Assembly (NCBI RefSeq): GCF_028369055.1
Contig: NZ_JAQNCZ010000001.1
Coordinates: 1 to 64,000, forward strand
Reading direction: 5' to 3'
Source: Cognatishimia sp. SS12
GTDB lineage: Bacteria > Pseudomonadota > Alphaproteobacteria > Rhodobacterales > Rhodobacteraceae
DNA: 64,000 nucleotides
Both the position numbers and the translations under genes were made by a program. The number at the start of each line of letters is the position of its first letter. Position 1 is the stretch's first letter. Shown here in pieces: positions 1 through 8,795 of the stretch. Under the pieces are notes generated by a model. The model was given only the letters and a program-made list of their open reading frames with translations, did not search any database and was not told the DNA's origin.

Positions 1-12
1 TTGATTTGATCC
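1..12 (+). rRNA. 23S rRNA, last bases (partial)
   Basis: The first dozen bases resemble the very 3' end of alphaproteobacterial 23S rRNA, and a 5S gene follows 270 bases later on the same strand. Only the last few bases can lie in the window, so this rests mainly on the standard 16S-23S-5S order. Confidence 0.4.
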
Positions 13-116
13 AGTAATAGACAGACACATGTGCGCAAGCAGAAATGCAATCGCACAGACTAAGTCGCCTAGCTGGGACCAAATAAGTCATACACAACAA
101 TACACAGCTTGTACTT

Positions 117-222
117 GCGCTCAAGTAGGCCAAAGGCCGGTAGCGCACATAAGGCGCTCAAGTAGGCCAAAGGCCGGTAGCGCACACAAAGCGCTCAAGT
201 AGCCGAATAGGCGGTAGCGCAC
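117..222 (+). repeat. Three tandem 37-base hairpin repeats in the 23S-5S spacer
   Basis: Units begin at 117, 154 and 191 with an exact 37-base period. Each starts GCGCTCAAGTA and ends GGTAGCGCAC, so the outer GCGCT/AGCGC arms can pair. Units 1 and 2 hold an inner GGCC-AAA-GGCC hairpin. Unit 3 has different inner bases, GCC-GAATA-GGC, that still pair. Because the array sits in the transcribed spacer between 23S and 5S rRNA, a role in rRNA processing or simple slippage expansion are both possible. Confidence 0.85.
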
Positions 223-285
223 TTAAAATGTGACTTGGACAACACCGTTGCTTAACAAAGCAACACGATCTTTAGCCGTTTATTC

Positions 286-404
286 GGTTTGGTGATCATA
301 GCACGAGTGAAACACCCGGTCCCATCTCGAACCCGGCCGTTAAGCACCGTTGCGCCGATGGTACTGCATCTTAAGGTGTGGGAGAGTAGGGCATCGCCAA
401 ACCT
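286..404 (+). rRNA. rrf: 5S ribosomal RNA
   Basis: A 119-base gene with paired ends (GGTTTGGTGAT at the start, ATCGCCAAACCT at the end). It carries the conserved internal stretches CCCATCTCGAACCCGG and GTGGGAGAGTAGG of bacterial 5S rRNA. It lies 60 bases before tRNA-fMet, the usual order at the end of Rhodobacteraceae rRNA operons. Confidence 0.97.
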
Positions 405-463
405 AATAAACGACTAAAGATCAAAAACATCTCTCAAAACGATCACTCAAATAATACCCCTAG

Positions 464-540
<77 letters not shown>

Positions 541-567
541 ATATTACCAAAACATATCAATACGATC

Positions 568-588
568 GCGCCCCGAGGGGCGCTTTTT
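568..588 (+). terminator. Intrinsic terminator of the rRNA operon
   Basis: GCGCCCC and GGGGCGC form a 7-base stem over a two-base loop, followed directly by five T (584-588). It stands 28 bases after tRNA-fMet and closes the rRNA transcription unit. Confidence 0.85.
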
Positions 589-880
589 GCGTTCGCACCC
601 AGACACCGCTGGAAGCACTGTGGAAGCAAACGAAGCCAAATCAAATCGTGGCCACAAGGCAACATCAGCAACGTAAATAAAACTTGAAAACTAAGGCCCA
701 TTCCGGACCTTCACCTACCTGTGGGCGTGCTGCAGTGCGGCCCGCATAGCGGACATTGCCCCATGGGCGCATTATTTCGGCATGCTTGACGGCTGCATCA
801 CGGGACAAAACAGCCGCTCATCTTGGCTCCGCCATGTCTGCTCTTGTCTGGCTTGGACTTCACGCCATATGTTTTTTAAC
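589..880. other. Intergenic region without a recognised gene
   Basis: I see no gene with support here. A short open frame at 782 reads on into the imuA remnant, but its first 33 codons match nothing I recognise. No LexA-type GAAC-N7-GAAC site is visible in this stretch, although the intact imuA of relatives usually has one upstream. Confidence 0.5.
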
Positions 881-1443
881 ATGCGATACATAGACATCTC
901 ATTTTTCCCACCAAGAGTGTCTCGCACCCATGAGGTCTGCGGGGCAGGATCGTATGTTTTTACTTTTGCGCTGTTGGCCCACTATGGTCGGCTTGGGTTG
1001 TGGATCCGAGAAGACTGGGATGTGCGGCGGGTTAACCCTACGGGCTTTTCTGATTTTCGGACCCTGCTCATTTAACCATCTGCAATGCAAATGATCAGTT
1101 CGAAACATTGGCTCTGGCCGAAGAAGCTTTGCGATCTGGGGCCGTTTCGCTGGTGGCGATGCAGTAGAGCCAACCTTAGGGCCTGACCGAAGGGCGGCGG
1201 TTGCAGCTGGCTGCGCGGGATGGGAAATCCACGGGGCTAGCCATTATTCCCGAAGGTATGGGCAGTAATGCTGCTGAAACGCGGTGGCACGGCATGCCAG
1301 CAGCTGACGCAAGCGCCGCGCAGGACTCGACTCTGCAGCCTTGGAAGATTAATAAGAACAAATAGGGAACATTTGGTATTTGGCATGTTCGATGGGATTC
1401 AGCGTCGTGTTGTCTCGCTTTGGTTTCCTCGCCTTGCGAGTGA
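881..1443 (+). pseudogene. imuA: imuA remnant (SOS mutagenesis accessory protein), inactivated
   Basis: The frame from about 881 reads THEVCGAG...LGLWIREDWDVRRVNPTGF, matching the start of alphaproteobacterial ImuA. It stops at 1073-1075. The match resumes in another frame near 1084 with ANDQFETLALAEEALRSG, then GLTEGRRLQLAA, IIPEGMGSNAAETRWH and GTFGIWHVRWD, ending at TGA 1441-1443. The second part has in-frame TAG codons at 1165, 1177 and 1363. ImuA is a RecA-like partner of ImuB and DnaE2 in damage-induced mutagenesis. With one frameshift and three internal stops it cannot make a full protein. The 3' end overlaps the intact imuB, as in working cassettes, so this is decay in place rather than a rearrangement. 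Confidence 0.85.
1356..1370. promoter_or_regulatory. LexA (SOS) box candidate before imuB
   Basis: GAAC, seven bases, GAAC: the reverse complement of GTTC-N7-GTTC, the known LexA target of alphaproteobacteria. It ends 14 bases before the imuB ATG, inside the dead imuA sequence, and could place imuB-dnaE2 under direct SOS control. The function is inferred from the motif and its position. Confidence 0.55.
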
Positions 1444-2863
1444 CCGGGTTCTGCGGCTGCGCCCGGTTGAGGGACCATTTGCAGTGACGCTGAAACACCA
1501 AAATGTCAACCGGATTTACTGCCTCAATATCGCCGCGCTGAAAGCGGGTTTGCATCCGGGCATGTCTTATGCGGATGCGCGGGCCTTTTGTCCTGATCTG
1601 CAAAGCTGCGTGGCAGCGCCGGACCATGATCTTAGGTTTCTTCAAACCCTGCGCCGATGGGCAACAGGCTATTGCCCTTGGGTGGGGCTGGAGGGTGCGG
1701 ATGGGCTGATATTGGATGTGACCGGATCAGCGCATTTGTTTGGTGGTGAGGCGGCCATGCTGTCTGACATACACAACCGCCTGATGCGTCGGGGGATCTC
1801 AGTGCAGATCGGTCTAGCTGATACGCGCGGGGCTGCCTGGGCCTTGGCCCATTACAACCCAGGGATTGCACCGTATGGGAGGGCTTTGGAAACGGTAAAA
1901 ACCTTGCCCGTGGCGGCGCTGCGCATTGATGAAAAAATGTCCATCGCATTACAGCGCTTGGGGTTGCGCAGCATTGGCGATTTGGCCGGGGCGGAACGCG
2001 CGCCGCTGGCGCGCCGGTTTGGCCTAGAGTTGCTGCTGCGGCTTGATCAGGCGCTAGGTGCACAGCCCGAAGAGATTTCCCCGCAGGCCGAACCGCCGCA
2101 TTACGCGGTGCGGATGACGTTGCCGGAACCGATTGGCCTGCTTTCGGATGTGATGGCAGGCATAGAACGTTTGCTGCATCAGCTTTGTCGCAAGCTGGAA
2201 AGACAGGAGATGGGCGCGCGCAAATTATGCGTAACTCTGCGTCGTGTCGATCAGGACCATCAACAGGTGGAATTGCGCCTTGCCCGGCCTTTGCGTGATG
2301 CCAAACGCATTTTACCCCTGTTTGAGCGCGGCCTGGCAGGGGTCGATGCCGGGTTTGGCTTTGATATGCTGCGCCTAGAGGCCACGCAGGCCGAGGCCGT
2401 AGCTGTGCAACAGATCAGCCATGTATCGGGGGCAGGCAAAGACCAGCTGGATGATCTGATAACACGCTTGGGGACACGCATTGGGTTAGAGAATATCCAG
2501 CGTTTCCTGCCTGCTGACAGCCATATCCCCGAGCGTAGTTTCACCATCGCCCCTGCGGCCTATTCCGCACCCGCCCATGGCTGGAGTGTTGTTCAGCCAC
2601 GACCAATTTGCCTGTTCCCGCCAGAACCTATTGCTGGCACAGGCGCAACCCCGCCCGCGCGCTTTCGTTGGCGGCGGATGTTCCTGACCGTGGGGCGTGC
2701 GATTGGGCCAGAACGGATCGCGCCGGAATGGTGGCTTGAGGATGACAATTGGCGCTCGGGTCTGCGGGATTACTGGCGTGTTGAAACCACGCAGGGGCGC
2801 AGGCTGTGGCTGTTTTTCACGCCGCAAAATCCGGGCTGGTTTGTGCAGGGGGAGTTCGCATGA
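1385..2863 (+). CDS. imuB: ImuB, Y-family polymerase-like mutasome protein
   Basis: A 492-residue protein that opens with RRVVSLWFPRLASDR, the ImuB signature. It keeps the Y-family fold, including the GLILDVTGSAHLFGG region and the little-finger part further on. The acidic catalytic residues of active Y-family polymerases are replaced, for example by the SLWFP stretch around residue 13, as is normal for ImuB. The family links DnaE2 to the beta clamp and does not polymerise. ATG 1385 is chosen because the family N-terminus begins here; the longer frame from 1268 translates imuA sequence. The end overlaps dnaE2 by four bases (ATGA), so the two are translationally coupled. A LexA-type site lies just upstream. 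The imuA partner is broken. Confidence 0.93.
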   Translation: MFDGIQRRVVSLWFPRLASDRVLRLRPVEGPFAVTLKHQNVNRIYCLNIAALKAGLHPGMSYADARAFCPDLQSCVAAPDHDLRFLQTLRRWATGYCPWVGLEGADGLILDVTGSAHLFGGEAAMLSDIHNRLMRRGISVQIGLADTRGAAWALAHYNPGIAPYGRALETVKTLPVAALRIDEKMSIALQRLGLRSIGDLAGAERAPLARRFGLELLLRLDQALGAQPEEISPQAEPPHYAVRMTLPEPIGLLSDVMAGIERLLHQLCRKLERQEMGARKLCVTLRRVDQDHQQVELRLARPLRDAKRILPLFERGLAGVDAGFGFDMLRLEATQAEAVAVQQISHVSGAGKDQLDDLITRLGTRIGLENIQRFLPADSHIPERSFTIAPAAYSAPAHGWSVVQPRPICLFPPEPIAGTGATPPARFRWRRMFLTVGRAIGPERIAPEWWLEDDNWRSGLRDYWRVETTQGRRLWLFFTPQNPGWFVQGEFA

Positions 2864-5800
2864 GCGACGTGAAACTCCCCCACCGTCCGGGCGAAGCCAC
2901 GCGCCGCGACCCGCCGAAAGCTGCGCCGCACTCGCAGGACTATGCTGAGCTCTGCGTGACCACAAATTTTACCTTTTTAACCGGCGCATCACACCCCGAA
3001 GAACTGGTCGTGCGCGCCGCCGAGCTGGGGCTGGCTGCGCTTGCGATCACGGATCGAAACTCTCTTGCAGGCGTGGTGCGAGCCTGGTCTGCATTGAAAG
3101 AGCTGAGGCATGAAACAGAGGGTGTGGTGCATATTCGCGCACAGCAGCGCATCGACTCCTCCTCGCGCCAGCAGATCGGAAGCGGGGAGACAATTGACAA
3201 GCCATTGATCACAAAACTGCCCAAGCTCATCGTGGGCTGCCGTCTTGTAGTGCAGGACAGCCCGGTGGAGTGGACTGCGCTTCCGCGTGATCGCAGGGCC
3301 TATGAACGGCTCACACGTTTGCTGACCTTGGGAAAACGGCGGGCCGAAAAGGGAGAGTGCATTCTATATACCAAGGATCTTCTAGAAGCCTGTAAGGGTA
3401 TGATTTTGATCGCTTTACCCGGACAAAACCTGCGCCGGGCCATTGCGATCATTCAAAAATTTGCCCGCCAGTTTCCGAGCCATGTCTTTCTGGGGGCTGC
3501 ACCGCGCTATGATGGCAGCGACCAAGCCTATCTGACCCTCTGCGCACAGGTTGCGCTGCGTGCCTCCACCCCTATGGTCGCCGTCGGAGATGTTCTGATG
3601 CATCGCGCAGGTCGCCGGCAGTTGGCGGATGTGCTGACCTGTATGCGCGAACATATCACGATTGATCAGATCGGTACCCGTGCGCTCGCAAATGGGGAAC
3701 GGCGTCTGAAGGCAGGGCAAGAAATGGCGCGGGTCTTTCGCAATCACCCTGCCGCGCTGCGCCGGACAGTGGAGATCGCGGATAAATGCAGTTTTGACCT
3801 CGCAGAGCTGTCGTATGAGTACCCCCATGAGGAAACGGAAAGTGAAACGCCACAGGCCCGACTGGAGAGGCTCGCATATGAAGGGCTGGGGCGGCGATAC
3901 GGTGATAACCCGCCAGATCGCGCCTTGGAATTGATGGCTAAAGAGCTTGCTGTCGTTAAAGAGTTGAATTTTCCGGCCTATTTTCTGACCGTGCATGACA
4001 TTGTGCAATTCGCCAAATCGCAAGGCATTTTATGTCAGGGGCGCGGCTCGGCGGCCAATTCGATCCTTTGTTATCTCTTGGGTATCACGGATGTCAGCCC
4101 GGACATGATTGCCATGGTGTTTGAACGCTTCGTGTCAAAATACCGAGGGGAGCCACCGGATATTGACGTAGATTTCGAACATGAGCGCCGCGAAGAGGTG
4201 ATCCAGTGGATCTATGAGAAATACGGTCGCCACCGTGCCGGGCTCTGTGCGACAGTCATCCATTTCCGCACACGCGCTGCAATCCGCGAGGTCGGCAAGG
4301 TCATGGGGCTATCGCAGGATGTCACTGCAGGTCTGTCCAGTCAGATCTGGGGTATGAGCGATGGCGGCGTGGATCTGGACCGCATTCGCGAACTTGGACT
4401 TGACCCGACGGATGGTCGCTTGATGCAGACCATTCGTCTGATTGGCGAGATCATTGGCTTCCCGCGCCATCTGTCTCAGCATGTCGGCGGCTTTGTCATC
4501 ACCGCGGGGCGATTGGACGAACTGGCCCCAATTGAAAACGCGGCAATGGAGGACCGCACGGTGATCTGTTGGGACAAGGATGACATTGATGCCTTGGGGA
4601 TTTTAAAGATCGATGTGCTGGGACTGGGCATGCTCAGCTGTATCCGCAAATCCTTTGAGTTGCTGGAGCAGCACGATAAAATCAAGCATGACATAGCATC
4701 GGTTCCACAAGGAGATACCGACACCTATGATATGCTCTGTCGCGCCGATGCGGTTGGCGTGTTTCAGGTGGAAAGCCGGGCGCAGATGAATTTCTTGCCC
4801 CGCATGCAGCCCCGAGAGCTTTATGATCTGGTGATTGAGGTTGCCATCGTTCGACCTGGCCCCATCCAAGGGGATATGGTGCAACCCTATATTCGCCGCC
4901 GCAATGGTTCAGAAAAACCCGAACCTTTTGGTTCTGCGTTGGAGGAGGTCACACGCCGCACTCTTGGCGTGCCACTCTTTCAAGAACAGGCGTTGCAAAT
5001 CGCTGTGGTGGGGGCAGGGTTCACCCCAGAAGAAGCGGACCACCTGCGCCGCTCTTTGGCCTCTTTCCGGCGCATGGGCACGATCGGAAACTACCGCGAG
5101 AAATTCATCAAAGGCATGCTCAACAATGGGTACAGCCCCGAGGTTGCCGAACGCTGCTTTGGCCAGATCGAAGGCTTTGCAGACTATGGCTTCCCTGAAA
5201 GCCACGCTGCTGCTTTTGCCATGCTGGCCTATGTGTCGGCTTGGCTGAAATGCCATCACCCCGCGATATTCGCCTGCGCTTTGCTGAACTCCCAACCCAT
5301 GGGGTTTTACGCCCCGGCCCAAATCGTGCGGGATGTGCGCGAACATGGCGTGGAAATCCGCCCGATCTGCGTAAACCGTTCTGAATGGGACAACACGCTT
5401 GAACGCCGCTCTGATGGTGCCTTGGCTTTGCGGTTGGGTTTGCGTCAGATCAAGGGTTTCAAACAAGAAGATGCAGGCTGGATTGTGGCAGCGCGGGGCA
5501 ATGGTTATCAGGACCCCAATGCGCTCTGGCTGCGCGCGGGCCTGAAGCCAGATGTTCTGACGCGATTGGCAGAAGCGGATGCGTTTTCTGACATGGGCCT
5601 TACCCGGCGGGACGCACTTTGGCAGGTGAAAGCGATCAAGAGTTCCAAACCTTTGCCGCTGTTCAATGATCCCATCGATGGGGAGGCGATCACAGAACCG
5701 ACTGTGCCGTTACCCAATATGCATCTGGGCGAAGAGGTGGTGGAAGATTACGTCTCCACCCGTCTGAGTTTGCGCGCCCATCCCATGGAGTTGCTGCGCC

Positions 5801-6243
5801 CCATGCTGCCCGGCCTCGTGACACATGCGTCTTTGCAAGACGTTGCCCTTGGCCGATACAGTGTTTGCGGCCTGGTCATCACCCGCCAGCGCCCCGGTAC
5901 TGCATCCGGCGTGATTTTCATGACATTGGAAGATGAAACCGGGGTCAGCAACGTGGTGGTCTGGCCCAAGGTATATGAACGTTTTCGCCGGGTTGTGATG
6001 GGCGGGCGGCTGTTGCGCGTCACGGGCTATTTGCAACGCGAAGGGATTGTCGTGCATCTCATCGCGCAAGAGGTGGTGGACCTGTCACATAAACTGTCTG
6101 AATTGGGTCATCCTCAACCCGAAGCCCTCACCACCGAGGGCCCGCGTGCTGATGATACCCCCAAAAACACCCGCTACCCCACCCGCGCAATGCATCCCCG
6201 CGATCAGGCCAAACGACTGTTTCCAAGCCGGGACTTTCATTGA
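2860..6243 (+). CDS. dnaE2: DnaE2 (ImuC), error-prone DNA polymerase III alpha subunit
   Basis: A 1127-residue C-family polymerase that copies damaged templates in SOS mutagenesis. The PHP domain starts near residue 27 (CVTTNFTFLTGASHPEEL). The palm holds GRGSAANSILCYLLG and the metal-binding DIDVD at 434-438. VAIVRPGPIQGDMVQPYIRR is the usual DnaE fingers stretch. An OB-fold near the C-terminus reads GVIFMTLEDETG. The length is typical of DnaE2 and shorter than the replicative DnaE. ATG 2860 follows GGGGGAG at a good distance and overlaps the imuB stop. No exonuclease partner is nearby, which fits a low-fidelity enzyme. Confidence 0.97.
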   Translation: MSDVKLPHRPGEATRRDPPKAAPHSQDYAELCVTTNFTFLTGASHPEELVVRAAELGLAALAITDRNSLAGVVRAWSALKELRHETEGVVHIRAQQRIDSSSRQQIGSGETIDKPLITKLPKLIVGCRLVVQDSPVEWTALPRDRRAYERLTRLLTLGKRRAEKGECILYTKDLLEACKGMILIALPGQNLRRAIAIIQKFARQFPSHVFLGAAPRYDGSDQAYLTLCAQVALRASTPMVAVGDVLMHRAGRRQLADVLTCMREHITIDQIGTRALANGERRLKAGQEMARVFRNHPAALRRTVEIADKCSFDLAELSYEYPHEETESETPQARLERLAYEGLGRRYGDNPPDRALELMAKELAVVKELNFPAYFLTVHDIVQFAKSQGILCQGRGSAANSILCYLLGITDVSPDMIAMVFERFVSKYRGEPPDIDVDFEHERREEVIQWIYEKYGRHRAGLCATVIHFRTRAAIREVGKVMGLSQDVTAGLSSQIWGMSDGGVDLDRIRELGLDPTDGRLMQTIRLIGEIIGFPRHLSQHVGGFVITAGRLDELAPIENAAMEDRTVICWDKDDIDALGILKIDVLGLGMLSCIRKSFELLEQHDKIKHDIASVPQGDTDTYDMLCRADAVGVFQVESRAQMNFLPRMQPRELYDLVIEVAIVRPGPIQGDMVQPYIRRRNGSEKPEPFGSALEEVTRRTLGVPLFQEQALQIAVVGAGFTPEEADHLRRSLASFRRMGTIGNYREKFIKGMLNNGYSPEVAERCFGQIEGFADYGFPESHAAAFAMLAYVSAWLKCHHPAIFACALLNSQPMGFYAPAQIVRDVREHGVEIRPICVNRSEWDNTLERRSDGALALRLGLRQIKGFKQEDAGWIVAARGNGYQDPNALWLRAGLKPDVLTRLAEADAFSDMGLTRRDALWQVKAIKSSKPLPLFNDPIDGEAITEPTVPLPNMHLGEEVVEDYVSTRLSLRAHPMELLRPMLPGLVTHASLQDVALGRYSVCGLVITRQRPGTASGVIFMTLEDETGVSNVVVWPKVYERFRRVVMGGRLLRVTGYLQREGIVVHLIAQEVVDLSHKLSELGHPQPEALTTEGPRADDTPKNTRYPTRAMHPRDQAKRLFPSRDFH

Positions 6244-6443
6244 GAGCTGACATTTATGAAGTGCGCAGCACCAAGCACTTTGGGCTCGAACCGACCTGCG
6301 GCGGCGCAGAAATGCTCCCTGTTCCGGGCCCCTATGAGTGTCAGCTTCCTATGTTGAAGAGTTATCGGCTCCCACCTGCTTGGACCTGTCGCGGTTTGAT
6401 GCCGCTCCTTTGATAGCATTTACTGCCCCAAAGGAGACTGACT

Positions 6444-6763
6444 ATGGGACTGAAACGAACTGACGAATTCCGCCAAGATGCTGTGCGTATTGCGCTGACC
6501 AGTGGGCTGACGCGCAAGCAGGCGGCCGATGATCTGGGCGTTGGCATGTCGACGCTGAACAAATGGATCACAGCACATCGAGACACGAACGTGGTTTCAC
6601 AAGAGGATTTAGAGCTGGCCAAAGAGAATGAGCGGCTTCGACGTGAGATCCGGCTTCTCAATGACTTGCAAGGATCAGGAAACAGTCTGGGGGACTGTTT
6701 CCCCGCAGCAAGAGGGAAATCCTAAAAAAGGCCACCCAGTTCTTTGCGGGCCTAAAGCAATGA
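6444..6763 (+). pseudogene. IS3-family transposase OrfA, frameshifted
   Basis: The N-terminus is a standard IS3-type HTH protein: LKRTDEFRQDAVRIALTSG, then the KENERLRRE leucine-zipper region. After RLLN the frame runs into foreign sequence and stops at 6723. The expected ending ILKKATQFFAGLKQ is present from about 6719 in another frame, stopping at 6761-6763. Between the two lies an extra segment with a perfect 10-base stem (6678-6687 with 6693-6702, loop TGGGG). The orfA stop overlaps the orfB ATG, as in intact IS3 elements. Confidence 0.75.
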
Positions 6764-7155
6764 GAATTAGGTTTGTCCAAGAGCATAGGGCCCACTTCCC
6801 AACCAACCGTTTGTGCGGTGTTGTCGGCGTCAGCACACGCGGGTTACGCGCATTCCGTAACCGTCCTGCCAGCCGAAGACAGCGGTCTGACTTGGTCACG
6901 CTTGCACATATCAAAGAGCAATCCCGTCTCAGCCTTGGCAGTTATGGTCGTCCTCGCATGACTGAAGAGTTGAAAGAGATCGGTCTGGATATGGGCCACC
7001 GCCGGGTTGGCAGATTGATGCGCCCGAATGGTATATCCGTCGTCAGAACCCGTAAACACGAGGTCACCACAGACAGCGATCATAAGTTCAACATTGCGCC
7101 GAACCTGCTGATCGTGACTTCACCGCCAACGCGCCGAACCAGAAATGGGCCGCTT
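6760..7155 (+). pseudogene. IS3-family transposase OrfB, truncated
   Basis: It starts MRIRFVQEHRAHF and continues through SLGSYGRPRMTEEL and RRVGRLMRPNGI, the HTH-like N-terminal region of IS3 OrfB. Near 7108 the frame slips: APNLL is followed in another frame by DRDFTANAPNQKW, the normal entry to the integrase core. Sequence after about 7155 no longer matches, so the DDE catalytic domain is missing. Confidence 0.75.
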
Positions 7156-7555
7156 ACCCTCAAAACAAAGGCCATGGGCGGTATGACAATCTCGTTCAAG
7201 CCGACTGTCATTGTAATTCCAGCGCTAAGACACTATATACAGGGTACAAAGTTGTGGTTTTCTTCGGCAGAGGCGTATCGCCTGCCAGAGCGGACGACGA
7301 TCTTCTATCATCAAAATTCAACTGTCACGTGCCACATCAAGGCAATGACGTTTGGGAAGGGTGCCGATGTTATCGCGCGCGACTGCATCGGTCTTGCCTT
7401 AAGTACATGCAACTTTGGCGGCTGCACTTGCCCCAGCATTGCGGCCACATATGAATAGCGCGGTGCCAATCAGCACAACGTCGATACGCCTCTGACACCA
7501 AATCGTGTCAGCGTAAAAATAGTGAGGCGGCGCTTTCCCCGTCAAAGGATCAAAA
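7156..7555. other. Gene-poor gap with a palindromic site
   Basis: No recognisable gene in 400 bases. An open frame runs to 7458 but resembles no family I know and is an extension of the broken transposase frame. At 7492-7511 CTGACAC and GTGTCAG form a perfect 7-base inverted repeat around six bases. It lies 45 bases before the next start codon and could be an operator or a short hairpin. Confidence 0.4.
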
Positions 7556-7909
7556 ATGACTTTTCCAGAATGGACCAAACCAAGCATCTACGGTGCTCTG
7601 GTCGGGGCGATTGCGATTTCTATCATCGGCTTTACCTGGGGGGGCTGGACAACAAACAGCAACGCCCAAACCATGGCAAAGGACTTTGCGACTGACGAAG
7701 TGACGTTGGCCATGGTTCCGCTCTGCCTCGGCAATTCGGCGGCAGATCCCGAACGTACTGAAAAGCTCGCAGTTCTTCAGGGTCTCACTGGCTTTGGCCG
7801 TTTGAATGCCATGATGGACACCGGCTGGGCGATCCGCCCGGGCTCAGAGGCCTCAGACCGCCGACTTGCAGGCGCTTGTCTCGCGGGGCTTGAGTTGGAT
7901 GCGTCATAA
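7556..7909 (+). CDS. Small membrane-anchored protein, unknown function
   Basis: A 117-residue protein. Residues 8-30 (IYGALVGAIAISIIGFTWGGW) form one membrane span. The rest is soluble and holds two cysteines, in VPLCLG and GACLAG, and a TGWAIRPGS stretch. The start is supported by AAAGGA eight bases upstream. Proteins of this layout occur in alphaproteobacteria as conserved hypotheticals, but I cannot name a function. The next gene starts 37 bases downstream, or overlaps if its longer frame is used. Confidence 0.7.
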   Translation: MTFPEWTKPSIYGALVGAIAISIIGFTWGGWTTNSNAQTMAKDFATDEVTLAMVPLCLGNSAADPERTEKLAVLQGLTGFGRLNAMMDTGWAIRPGSEASDRRLAGACLAGLELDAS

Positions 7910-7946
7910 TTCCAACGTGTCAGTTCCTTGGTCAGATGTCGCCTGC

Positions 7947-8726
7947 ATGAGCCATGGGTTGACGGGGCTCACATTACCTTGCCGCTTTCTCTTTGGGCCA
8001 ATTTTCGCGCTGTTGGCTTTCATCTTGCCTGCGATTTCCCAGACCATGCCCGAAAACGCCCGCGAACAAAGCTATGGCGACGGCTGGGAATGCAACATCG
8101 GATATCGACGGGTTGGCGACATTTGCGCCGCGATCGTGATCCCAAAAAATGCCTATGAGACAAACCGCACCTATGGGTCCGGATGGGACTGTCACCACGG
8201 TTTTAGCAAGGTCGATGAGGCCTCCTGCGTCGCCGTCGTTGTGCCCGAAAATGGGTTTCTAGATCCTTCGGGCAAGCGCTGGCACTGTTCGCGGGGCTTT
8301 TTCAAAACCGGCGAAAGCTGCCAAGAGGTTGTCGTGCCGGACAACGGGTATCTCATAGAGACGTCCGATGGGTCGGGGTGGGAATGTGCGCGCGGATTTG
8401 AACAGGTTGAGGACAGCTGCACAGCTATTGCGGTTCCGATCAACGGATTTCTAAATGGAACGCGCTATGGTCGCCGCTGGTCATGTGAGCGCGGTTTTTT
8501 CGAGAAGGATGGCCTTTGCGCGGCCGTCGTCATCCCGGAATTCGCATTTTTTGACGATGCATCTTACGGCAAAGGGTGGAAATGCCAGCGGGGGTATCAA
8601 GCATCTGGGACACGCTGCGAGGCGATCAATATCCCTGAAAATGCCCATCTGGACAGAACTGGAAACCGCTGGGAGTGCAACCGGAATTTCCAAAAATCCA
8701 GGGGTCTGTGCGTTCTAAATAACTGA
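7947..8726 (+). CDS. Exported protein with seven two-cysteine repeats
   Basis: 259 residues from ATG 7947. A hydrophobic segment (FLFGPIFALLAFILPAISQ) looks like a signal peptide. The rest is seven repeats of 31-34 residues following [IV]PxNxxL...GxxWxCxxGFxxxxxxC; the sixth has FAF in place of the N and the seventh ends the protein. Each repeat carries one W-x-C and a second cysteine 8-12 residues later, which suggests one disulfide per repeat outside the cytoplasm. A longer frame from TTG 7866 exists, but its extra residues precede the hydrophobic segment and overlap the previous gene. I do not recognise a named family. Cell-surface binding or structure is only a guess. Confidence 0.7.
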   Translation: MSHGLTGLTLPCRFLFGPIFALLAFILPAISQTMPENAREQSYGDGWECNIGYRRVGDICAAIVIPKNAYETNRTYGSGWDCHHGFSKVDEASCVAVVVPENGFLDPSGKRWHCSRGFFKTGESCQEVVVPDNGYLIETSDGSGWECARGFEQVEDSCTAIAVPINGFLNGTRYGRRWSCERGFFEKDGLCAAVVIPEFAFFDDASYGKGWKCQRGYQASGTRCEAINIPENAHLDRTGNRWECNRNFQKSRGLCVLNN

Positions 8727-8795
8727 GCGCACGACGTCCAATTCCTCGCTTCAACAGTCAGGCCGGCGACAGTCTCGCCTTCAAAAGGAAATACT

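Larger units (their letters stand above)
6377..7155 (+). mobile_element. Degenerate IS3-family insertion sequence
   Basis: This stretch holds the remains of both IS3-family frames, orfA (HTH) and orfB (DDE integrase). The match begins near TGGACCTGTCGCGG at 6377, possibly the left end, and fades around 7155 in the middle of orfB. I found no matching right inverted repeat downstream. orfA is broken by an inserted hairpin segment and orfB by a frameshift and truncation, so the element is dead. Confidence 0.75.

Noticed and set aside
117..222. Short CRISPR array
   Set aside because: The units are directly adjacent without unique spacers, they lie in an rRNA spacer, and there are no cas genes in the window.
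7156..7458. Continuation of the transposase frame as a gene
   Set aside because: The 276-residue open frame starting at 6628 joins out-of-frame IS3 orfA, in-frame orfB and unrelated sequence. It has no coherent domain after residue 160.
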